NCBI GenBank assembly: GCA_003614735.1
Contig: KZ992516.1
Location: forward strand, 1 to 36,476
Direction: 5' to 3'
DNA: 36,476 bases
Origin: Thamnocephalis sphaerospora
Lineage: Eukaryota; Zoopagomycota; Zoopagomycetes; Zoopagales; Sigmoideomycetaceae
Part shown: in pieces, positions 10,776 through 19,573 of the stretch
Layout: every line of letters starts with the position of its first letter
Numbering within the stretch: position 1 is the stretch's first letter
Made by a program: the position numbers and the translations under genes
Notes under the pieces: generated by a model
The model's database searches: none
Told to the model about the DNA's origin: nothing
The model's input: only the letters and a program-made list of their open reading frames with translations

Positions 10776-12239
10776 CTAGAGCTTGCTGCTGACGTCCGTC
10801 AGCTCGCCGGCATCGACAATACGCAGGCCAAACTGCGCCACTGGGCGGAATAGCTTGGCATATTCGGTGGCCTGGGCCGAGCTGGCCTGACCCTTGGCGA
10901 CGCGAGCAGCAATGCCTTGTGTAATGACTGAGAGCTGCGCAAGTAAAGGCTGTGTTTAACCGTCTGTCACGCCGGGAGCTACTCGTTCTGAATGAACTTA
11001 CCCGGAAGAAAGAAAACGCCACGGAAAACATCCAGTTGCGAATGGGGTACGGCTGGGCAGTCAGCTCGCAGTAGTGCTTGATCAGCTCGTCGGCGGAGGG
11101 AACGCCTTCGGGGCGCTGGTTGCCCTCCAAGCCAGCGGGCATCATCGGCACGCCCTTGATGGATGCGTAATACGGCTGTAGCAGGTTGGCCAAGTCGGAG
11201 AGCGGATGGCCAATGGTGGAGAGCTCCCAGTCGAGGATGGCAATGACCCGCGGTTCGGTCGGATGGAAGACGACGTTGTCGACCTTGAAGTCGCCGTGCA
11301 CAATGGTGGTGCGGTCCGCAACGGCGTTGCGCGAAAACCAGGCAAGCATTTCATCTAGGCGCGGGATCGGACCAACAGCCTTACCGGTGGCGCTGTCCAC
11401 GACCGCCGCCTGTGCGGCCGATACACGCTGCAAAGAGCGGATCTGCCGTGCATAAAAGTCTGAAGGGCGGCCATAGTCGGCAAGACCTATTGCACGATAA
11501 TCGGCCAAGTGGAGTTTGGCGAGTGTTTCGACAACAGAAAGCCAGCTAACATGACGCAGGAGCACAGTTTAGCCGCTAGATCAACCGCACTGTCGTCATG
11601 CTGGCGTGTACGTTACCATGCGCGACGCTCCTCTGGTGCAAGCGTGTTGAACCGCACATCCGAAAAGATGCGTCCCTTCACAAACTCCATCACCTGCGAT
11701 AGATGCCGGTGGACGGTGAGCATACGACGTATATGGGGCAAAGTTGCTCCAGCAACTTACATAAAAGGGCGTGCCCAGCACGGATGTATCCTCGCACAGG
11801 TGGAATACCCGCGGCACTGGTACATCCGTGTGCCGGCCGAGCGCATCCAAAACACGAAACTCGCGCTCGACAGCATGCGCTGTGTTGGAGAGCAGCTGAC
11901 CAGGCGGCTTCTTGCGGATCACATAGCGTGCGCCGCTGAAGGCACAGACGCGTAAGTAGCCGGCCATCTATCACTGCTCAGCGTAGCGGCTTACCCAGCT
12001 TCCTGAACAAGGAATGTCGGGTTGCTCTGGCCGAGACTAAACTGGCGTATCTCAATAGGCGTCGTAAAGCCGGAGATGTGCTGTGCAAGGTAGTTGCCCA
12101 GTGCAACTGCATCCACTTCGTGACTATTGCGATAACACTTCACGTTAGCTAGCGGTCGGATATACAGGATAGTTGTCGCCGTCACTTGCCCTTGGCGCAC
12201 AGAGGTGGTGGACTGGCCGGAGATTTGCTGCTTGGTCAT
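10776..12239 (-). CDS. APH-fold kinase-like protein, ACAD10/ACAD11 N-terminal-domain type
   Basis: Exons 12239-11995, 11935-11761, 11693-11617, 11545-11002 and 10949-10776; about 404 aa, or 382 aa if the 66-nt GC-AG segment 12189-12124 is also removed. Seen: [12 protein letters not shown], the nucleotide-binding [36 protein letters not shown], the catalytic [13 protein letters not shown] with [20 protein letters not shown] (Brenner HxDxxxxN and metal Asp), and the C-terminal [17 protein letters not shown]. In animals this domain is fused in front of an acyl-CoA dehydrogenase; here it stands alone, as in many fungi. Family knowledge points to phosphorylation of small hydroxy-acid substrates in lipid catabolism; the substrate here is inference. 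No clear targeting peptide is visible. Confidence 0.88.
12124..12189 (-). other. Optional GC-AG intron in the APH gene
   Basis: The first exon holds AAGG|GCAAGT ... AATAG| (66 nt, no stop, multiple of three). Removing it joins ...RQG to [12 protein letters not shown], the usual spacing of this family. Keeping it adds 22 residues without breaking the frame, so both isoforms are possible. Confidence 0.5.
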
Positions 12240-12499
12240 GCTGGCGACGATGCGCGCGTCAGGCTGGACAGGTGAGAATAAAGTAGAGCGGGTGTAGTGA
12301 AGAACGCGTAAAGCGTTGGGAATGAGGTGTCAGTGCGTAGACCCTTATGTACCAGGTGCCCGGCTTCTCCAACTGCCGATGGCGCCGCGTAGTGCACCGT
12401 CACGCCGTAGGTAAACAAGCTGATTTATTTTGGTCGGCATCGACAAAAGTAAAAAAATTCGGAACCTATTCTGCGTTTACTACTGCAACCACGATCGTC

Positions 12500-14132
12500 A
12501 TGTCCTACGCCAACGCCGCTGCCACCGCGCCCGCCAATATGGCCACCTGCTCCAGAGCCGAGTATCTGGTGGTAGACACGGGTCCTCTCCTCAAGGGCGC
12601 CAGCCTGACGAGCCTGGCCACAAAGCTGTTTACGGTGCCCGAGGTGGTGGCTGAAGTGCGCGACCAAAAATCGCGTGCCATCCTAGACACGCTCGAGCTG
12701 ACTGTGCGCACACCAAGCGAGGAGGCTATGCAAGCGAGTAAGTAGCTGCTGCCGCTGTACTACCGTTAGACTTTTGCACACTGACCGTATTCCGTATGGT
12801 AGTCATTCGTTTTTCCAAGCTGACTGGTGATTTTGCGTCGCTGTCGCTGCCGGATCTTCGTGTGCTTGCGCTGGCATATATGCTGGAGAAGGAGCGCAAT
12901 GGCGTAGCTCACCTGAAGGTGCGCCCGGATAAGGTCGCCTCAACGGCAAAGGGCAAAGCGCCGGTGTTGTATGTTGGCGGCCGGCCAGTGGCGGAGCAAA
13001 CATTGTCCTCGGCCATAGCAAATGAGGAAGAGCGTGCAGCTGAGGCGGAGAGCGAGGTGACCGCGGTTACTGAAAAGCTGGATGCTGCAACGCTGGATGA
13101 GGAAGCACCGGCGACCGATGCGGCGGCAGAACAGGCAGATGAGAAGAGCACCGCACAGGAAACGGTTCACGAGGAGCAGGCGGAGGGGAGTGACGGCGAT
13201 AGCAACGATGACAAGACGACTGCTGTAGCCAAGGAGGGGGAGGAGGAGGAGGAAGAAGAAGAATTGTCAGACTCGGATGACGACGACTGGATTACGCCAG
13301 AGAATGTAAACGCACACAAGATGCGTGATTATGGCTATGAAGCCGACTCGCGCAGTCTGGAAAACAAACAGGTGGACGTGGCCTGCCTGACTACGGATTT
13401 CGCAATGCAGGTGGGTGGACATGCGAACACGTTGGATGCAGATCACAATGGACGCCATGCTTATTATCTACGATCTGCCTTTGAAACTCTAGAATGTGCT
13501 GCTGCAGATGGGTCTTAACTTGATTTCTGTGGACGGCGTGCTCATCAAGCGCGTCAAGACCTGGGTGTTGCGCTGCCACGCCTGCTTCAAGTAGGTGCAA
13601 GTTCCGTAACAGGTTACGGTAGTATAGATTGGTTGCTAACCGTAGCGAGTGGCTATCCTTTGCAGAATCACGACCGACATGGAGCGCCAGTTCTGTCCGA
13701 CCTGCGGCAACAACACGCTGACGCGAGTTTCCGCCAGTACCGATGAAAACGGCAATCTTTGCGTGTTTTTGAAGCGAAACTTTCAGCACAATGTTCGTGG
13801 TACCCGGGTAAGCATGCTGCGTTTGTTGGCAGACCAGTGGTGGGAATAGGCTAACGCGATGGCTACTCTGGGGATAATAGTACTCCATTCCAAAATACAA
13901 GGGCGGCAAGCACGGCAACGACATGATTCTGCGTGAAGATGAGCGTGCCTATCAAGTGGCAGTACACCGCAACCGGCGAAAGGCCAAGCAGGATGTATTC
14001 GATCCGGACTATATCCCTGCTTTGATGCAGGGTGACAGCGGTCGCATGGCAAAAAACTCGATGCCTACGATTGGATATGGCCGGCGGAACCCGAATGCGT
14101 CGCGTCGTGGTGGCCGGAGCAAGCGCCGATAG
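12500..14132 (+). CDS. NOB1: NOB1, PIN-domain endonuclease for 18S rRNA 3'-end maturation
   Basis: Cuts 20S/18S-E pre-rRNA at site D in late pre-40S particles. Exons 12500-12737, 12803-13410, 13493-13590, 13666-13807 and 13881-14132; 445 aa, near the yeast length (459). The PIN domain starts with VVDTGPLLKG, putting the first metal-binding Asp at about residue 26, and includes EVVAEVRD. A long acidic linker follows, with a Glu run and SDSDDDDWITPENV, a segment typical of Nob1. Then come DFAMQNVLLQMGLNL and a zinc ribbon CHAC...CPTCG with Cys at about 310, 313, 325 and 328. The C-terminus has PKYKGGKHGNDMILREDE and a basic tail ending RRGGRSKRR. Divergent from the APH gene across 260 bp, so a shared promoter is likely. 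Confidence 0.96.
13233..13262. repeat. GAG/GAA purine run (poly-Glu codons)
   Basis: Purine-rich codon run giving eight to nine Glu in the acidic linker of NOB1. Confidence 0.8.
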
Positions 14133-14513
14133 TTTTCTGCTAGTTGGACAGTGATGCGGCAGGGTAGCGTCCATGCACTCGCTACGTTCTAGTTGCCGTC
14201 AAGACGTCGCAGTAGCAGCACTGGAGGACCTCATTATACGCACACACACGCACGCACGCACACGCACACGCACACACATATACAGAACAAACTGCGGCGG
14301 CAAGAGTGTATAGATGCAGCGCATGTGTAAAAGAGATACATATTGCTGCCATGCAGCAAAAGTGCTTCATGGGAATATGCCGTAGCGCACATGTAGGGTG
14401 AGGCTGCGTGTGCAAATCCAGACGAGCCTCCATACATGAGGCTAGGCGATCCAGTACCGTACAGTTCCGGCCCATTTGCTTGGTAGACAGCGCAACTGCG
14501 GCGTGCAGACAGG
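14133..14513. other. Convergent 3' intergenic region
   Basis: 381 bp between the stops of NOB1 (+) and the GCK-III kinase (-). It contains the CA-rich microsatellite at 14240-14280 and nothing that looks coding. Confidence 0.7.
14240..14280. repeat. Imperfect (CA)n / (CGCA)n microsatellite
   Basis: About 41 bp of alternating CA and CGCA units between two convergent gene ends. Confidence 0.9.
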
Positions 14514-16941
14514 TTACATGCACTCGGAATATTTGTAGATCATCTGGCGTATCATTTCGTTCAGTGTGCCCGGCTGCAAGCGCTCCACTTTGGCCAGCGA
14601 GCTGCGTAGCTCGAGGAGTGCGCGTCTTGTTTCCATGTTTCCACACTTGACGCGAAGCTAATGACAGCGTAGCAAGAGTAAATTGCGAAAAGTTAATCAA
14701 TAGGCGAAAACCAAACAACAGCGACGGTGCATACCTGGTCAAGCACTGGCTCGACAATCAGTTCTAGCGCATTCAGCTGAACCCTGCTGGACGCGCCGTG
14801 CTGCGGCGTACGTGGCGGCTGCGCGTGTAGAGTTAGCAAGCCGTGGCTACAGGAAACGCTTGTTTCCACAGCCGTACTTACAACGCGTGTATTGACTGGC
14901 TTGGCAGCTGGCGTCACAGCGGATGGCTGTGTAACCGTCTTTGGCGTTGTTTCCGCAGTCGGCTGGGCCGGGGTAGCTGGCTTGGATGTCGTGCTAGCTG
15001 GTACGGCAGTGGTTTCGACGCGAGCAGATGACGAGCTCGCTGGCAACGGACTGTTACGGCCAGATACAGGTTTGGTGGCCCGCGGCACGGGTGGAGGCGT
15101 AGGCTGTGCTGGTTTGACCGTGTCAAAGTCCCAGGCTACGTCAGGCTGCGCAGGACTATTGTGCATACGAGAAAGATGTAGAGCGCAAGGACCAGCACAG
15201 TGAGCTAGTGCACAGAATCACGACACGGCACAGGGTACGTACGCTGCCTTTTTCCGCTCGTGATGCTCATAGTCGGCGTACGTCTTGCCGCTCGCTTTCC
15301 ATTGCTCAAAGCGCTCCGAAAGTTCGGTCAAATAGGACGTCTTCTTGGCGGTACGGATAAAGCGATGCTTGAGTAGATCATCTGCCGAGGGGCGCTGCAC
15401 GTGTAGATGCACAGGCATAACCATCGCAACGATGCAGCGAAAATAGCACATTCACAGGTTAGCCTTTCGTCCCACGTGCGCTCATCACGGCAACAGCCTG
15501 CCTGGTGCGGATCTTTCTGCAGACACATTTCGACAAACTCCTTGAACGCCTTGGAAAAGTCGCCCTCTAGGCGTGGCGGCGAATTTTTAGGGATCAAAAA
15601 TAGCACCTTCATCGGATGAATGTCGGCGTACGGCGGCTCGCCCTTGGCCATTTCAATGGCCGTGATACCCAGCGACCAGATGTCCGCCTACGCGCGTGGA
15701 CGGTGCAGCGGTGAGTGGGCGTAGAAATGGCACGCCTTGCCCGCGCGTACACACCTTATGGTCGTAGCCCGATTGCTTGATGACTTCGGGTGACATCCAA
15801 AACTATAGGCAAGGACTCGGCATCAGCAGCAAATAGTGGCATAGAGCGTACGCGGTACCTACCGGCGTGCCAACAAATGTGTTGCGTTTACTCATGGTTG
15901 CAGTCAGTTGTCCCGACACGCCAAAGTCGGCCATTTTCACTGATATCCATCCAAATGCAAGGCGCATCAGACGAGCACGACTCTTTGGACGTTTGCCACT
16001 CTGCACATCTGCCTACCTTGGCCATTCTGACTAAGAAGAATATTGGCAGCTGTTGGTGACAGAGTAGTTAGACGGCTGTGTGTCATTATCGCCTGTGTTT
16101 GCATCGTGCAAATACAGCGAAGCTAACCTTTGATATCTACGGTCGGATGTTGCAGTGTCAGCAATAGCACTTGCAATGCAACAGCAGCGTTTTCGGTGCT
16201 TACCACGATGGAGTTTACCCTCTCCGTGCAAATAGCGCAGTCCCAAGAGAATTTCACGCATAATAACGGCAATGTGTGTCTCGTGGAATACGCCTGGTTG
16301 CATCTGGGTTATGCGTCAGCCAGCCGCCTGCGGCACCGCCATCTTTTAGTTTAGCACATTCTCACCAGATCGGCACAGGAACCGCCCGAGCAATACTCCA
16401 TGACAATCCACAGATTGCTGTTTTGCAGATATGATCCATAGTATCTAGCGGCCATTGCGCAGCACAAAGCGCTTCGTTAGTCCACCATTGTGCAGCACGG
16501 CTGTCCGCTAACACGCCTACTTTGTGACATAGGGCGAATCAAGCTGAGACAGAATACTGATTTCCAGCTGAATATCCTCAATCTCGTCTTCCGCACTCTC
16601 CAGATCGATCACCTTGATGGCCACCAGCTCGCCTGTACGGTTGTCGGTGCTGTCGGCCGCAGGTGTCGTTAGCACACCGCATCAACTTGGTATCCCAGCC
16701 ACAGCGTCTACCTTCTGTACACTTCGCCAAAAGAACCTTTGCCTATAAACGCCAGCAATGAACAACGTCAGCGTAAGCGCACGCTCTTGCTAGTGCTGCT
16801 ACACAAAGCACGCTACTTGCCAATACGCTGGTGCCGCGTGTACAGTTCCTCGGGGTTAATGTGCGTCGGGGTGCTCTGCAGCGTAGGATTGCGTGAGTGC
16901 TTGTTCAGCACAGTGCTGTCGACATCCCTACGGCTTACCAT
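14514..16941 (-). CDS. Germinal-centre kinase, GCK-III (MST3/MST4/YSK, Sps1-like) type
   Basis: Ste20-family Ser/Thr kinase of the kind that acts with STRIPAK and Mo25 in polarity, septation or sporulation. Exons: 16941-16821, 16742-16712, 16649-16521, 16444-16366, 16303-16204, 16136-16128, 16049-16017, 15939-15863, 15802-15755, 15687-15502, 15394-15243, 15155-14882, 14818-14735, 14657-14514; 488 aa. Seen: [15 protein letters not shown] with Lys63, [21 protein letters not shown] and KYYGSYL (GCK-III marks), HRDIKAANILL (Asp154), DFGVSGQL, and a TP-FWM-PE activation loop with Ser197 where Ala is usual. LKHRFI ends the kinase domain. A Pro/Thr/Ala-rich linker starting with WDFDTVK and a short helical C-terminus follow. 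Two introns (16820-16743, 15501-15395) start with GC. The HRDIK core is split over a 9-nt exon. Confidence 0.94.
14819..14881 (-). other. 63-nt stopless intron of the GCK-III gene
   Basis: GTAAGT donor, GCTAAC branch-like site and GCAG acceptor make it a strong intron. It is a multiple of three with no stop, so retention would only insert 21 residues into the Pro/Thr-rich linker. Confidence 0.6.
15395..15501 (-). other. GC-AG intron in the GCK-III gene
   Basis: CAG|GCAGGC ... GTGCAG|CGC. Only this junction gives the expected [12 protein letters not shown] kinase subdomain XI sequence; no GT donor in reach keeps frame. Confidence 0.75.
16128..16136 (-). other. 9-nt microexon encoding the HRDIK core of the GCK-III kinase
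   Basis: CGTAG|ATATCAAAG|GTTAGC. It sits between introns 16203-16137 (67 nt) and 16127-16050 (78 nt). With one base carried over on each side it supplies D-I-K of the catalytic loop, leading into AANILL. Without it the catalytic Asp would be lost, so it must be spliced in. Confidence 0.88.
16743..16820 (-). other. GC-AG intron in the GCK-III gene
   Basis: ATTG|GCAAGT ... TATAG|GC. It restores [11 protein letters not shown] across the glycine loop; the overlapping GT (GTAGCG) breaks the frame. Confidence 0.8.
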
Positions 16942-17499
16942 GGCTGGTGAAAGCTATGGAACGTGCAGAATGAGGCGATGCTGGCCGCAATTGCTAGCAA
17001 AATAGAATGCACCTATGCGCTGTGAAGAAAGGAGCAGCTGGGACCGGCGTGCAGGCAAAGAGAGAGAGAGAGCGTCACGATAGGACGGTGACTACAATGG
17101 TGCCGAGTGCTGGAAAGACTATGCAAAGCGGCAGTGCAAACTATGGACAGGTGCTGGCAGTGCTGGCAAGACTGGAAAAGAAAGATGGCAAAAGGAAGCG
17201 CGCACACTTGCGGTAGTCCAGGGTGGCGTATGGAGCAGAAAAACGGAGCAGACAGCGGAGGTAGAGAGCGACGGAGCGGAAAGCGCAAGCGTAGCAATAA
17301 CAAGTGGCCTGCCGGCTAGTAGTGACGAAAGAGGCAGACGCCATGTCATGCTACTGATCATGTGGTCCTGCGGCGTGATTGCTTCCGCACACAACCCTTT
17401 ATGAGGCGATTTTAAGAACAGCTGCCGTCTGGCACTTTTGTCAGCCGGTCGACATACCGCGGCAGAGTGGCCGCCATGGCGCGTTGGCTACTGGCAGTT
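16942..17499. other. Intergenic: GCK-III upstream region and 3' flank of the UBX gene
   Basis: 558 bp with a (AG)n run near 17059-17072 and purine/pyrimidine bias. No exon with a family signature is seen on either strand. Confidence 0.6.
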
Positions 17500-19409
17500 C
17501 TACGTGCTCACGCTGACCGATGCGTTCAGGAGGCCAGCGTCGGCCAGCGTCTTCTCCTCTTGCCCGTTGAGTACTGTGGTATGCACACGTAGCTGTTACA
17601 ACGCAACATACGGACGGTAAGCATCCGGACATAGCACAGCGCTTGGCTAGCAGCACAGCCTACCTCTAGCGTGGGTGCGTTGCCAAACTCTGGGTGCTCT
17701 TCGCGCACAAGAGCAAACACTTGCGCCACGCGATCTTCCTTGTTGAAGCGGCGCACAGTGCGAGATCCGTCTAGCGTACGTGGGATGCTGTAGTTAGAGG
17801 CTGCAGGACAGCATCCCATCCACCAGATGGTCACACTTACTGGGCAGGCGGATCTGCATGCGTGTTGTCTCAGGACCCGGCGCCGGCTCAGGACGCAGCG
17901 GCTCTGTAGGGACTGCCTGTATCAGCCTACGTAATGCTGACGACGCGCGCGGTGCACGTACCGGAATAGACGGCGTTCGTTGCATCTGCGGTCGTCTCAG
18001 CACCGTCTGCGGTCGTCATTTCAACGTCGCATGTGGCTTCAACAGCCGCCGACCCTTCGTCTTCAGCCTCGCCATCGCTGTCGGAGTTGATGGAGCCGGC
18101 CTCCGCGCGCGACTGTGCCAGCGCCAGCGCAAGCTGCTCATCCTCGCTAAGGGAGGAGATGTTGATCTTTTTTGCTACCTGTGGCTGTGCCGGCGCGGGT
18201 GCTTGTGTATTTGTAGAGGTAAGGAACGCCTCGACTGATGGCGGACATTGCGCTGTCAGCAGTGCGATAGTGCGTCAAGAGCAGCGCGTCTGCCAGCTCT
18301 TTACCTTCACTGATGAACGTTGCAGGTTCGCTAATTTCGTTCCAAACTCGCTTGCTTGCACCTATTTCACGCATTGTCCGTCAGATGTACGGTCCACGCC
18401 TGTTGGCAAGCCTCCTGATCACCGACCAGTGCGCGGATCCAGAATGGCCACGTGCGGATACCGCTGAACATCGTACCGTGTGCGATAGATGGCGCCCTCG
18501 GTATCTTCCACCGTAAACTAGACATGCAGCCGACGTATGTTAGCTGGCGCTACGCGATACTACTGCCAAAACTGAACACAATGCCTGCGCGTACCTGAAG
18601 AAACAAAAACCTTTCCTTGATCAGCTCAACCACCTTGCTGTCCTTCCACAGATCACGGTTCAACGTTTGGCAGGCAAAACTATGAAGATCCTGCAGATTG
18701 ACCATGAGCAGTTTGCCAAGGCCCCGGGCTTTATCGCGTGCCTAGATCCATGGCAAGTTAGCCACAGCGATGCATACATCCAGCCTTTGCACCTGCCTCT
18801 TCCAGGCTCAGCTTTTCCATAATCTCGTACGGCGGCCGATACATCTCTGCCAACCGATTCTCCCGCTCGCTGCCCTCATGCCATGGCTGTGCTTGCTGGT
18901 TAAAAATGCCAGGTGTCTCTAGTAGTCGGCGTGTTGTACGTCAGCAGTGGCACCATTTGACACTGTGATGGACAGCTCTGCCTCAGCGTACCATTTACCG
19001 AGGACGAAGCAAGGCCAAAGCCTGAGGAAAAGCTGTTGAGCGTCGCACGCGAGTGGCCAAGCAGGTCTTCTCTCTCATTCTCCTCGGCCAGCCGCCGTGC
19101 CAGATGTTCCGACGCATTCAATTCCTCTTCCGTGGCACCCACAGGCGGTGGCGAATATGACCTTGCACGCGCACGGTCGTTCTGCGCCTGGCTCAGATCG
19201 CCGTTGCTTTCCATGTACAACCCGACGGCAGTCTCCAGGTTGCCATCAGAAAGCTATTGCGGAGAGTTTGCCGGCAACAGTAAGCGATGGGCGCAGTCGC
19301 AGCAACCAACATGGCGCATGCCACCACCTACCGCCAAGAAGTGCTCGGCCTGGCTCGGTTCGGCACAGGTAAACATGCAGAATTCGGCAATTTTTTCCGA
19401 ACTGTCCAT
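17500..19409 (-). CDS. UBA-UAS-UIM-UBX protein, UBXN7/Ubx5 type (p97/Cdc48 cofactor)
   Basis: Adaptor linking ubiquitinated clients to Cdc48/p97, in the family that also contacts cullin ligases. Exons: 19409-19332, 19253-18992, 18918-18793, 18728-18595, 18517-18427, 18361-18305, 18234-17962, 17912-17841, 17770-17664, 17592-17500; 430 aa. In order: a UBA-like domain (residues about 4-46, ending LSDGNLETAVGLYME); a linker with RPPYEIM; a thioredoxin-like UAS domain (about 150-250: KLLMVNLQDLHSFACQTLNRDLW, then RYPHVAILDPRTG); a UIM (SEDEQLALALAQSRAE, about 279-294); and a UBX domain (about 350-430: IRLPNGSRTVRRFNKEDRV to TLADAGLLNASVSV). The 18992/18918 junction could also use a GTAAAT donor, changing two residues. 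The first ATG gives a start directly at the UBA domain. Confidence 0.92.
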
Positions 19410-19573
19410 GATGGCGGTTAGCGTAAAGACAAGTGCAGTCAGGCAGGTGGGCGTGCAGAGGACAAGGGACAAGAGTCGGTTGTTGGGCACGGCGACGGTT
19501 GTCGTCATCCACGGATGTGTGCGTGATCTTTACTCGGGGCTTCACAGATCACAGGCAGCGGTCTTTCAACGCC

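Noticed and set aside
14240-14280. CRISPR-like or telomere-like repeat
   Set aside because: Simple CA/CGCA microsatellite without unique spacers.
17119-17394. Ser/Leu-rich minus-strand frame with a membrane-like look
   Set aside because: No splice context, no start context and biased low-complexity composition; lies in the kinase upstream region.
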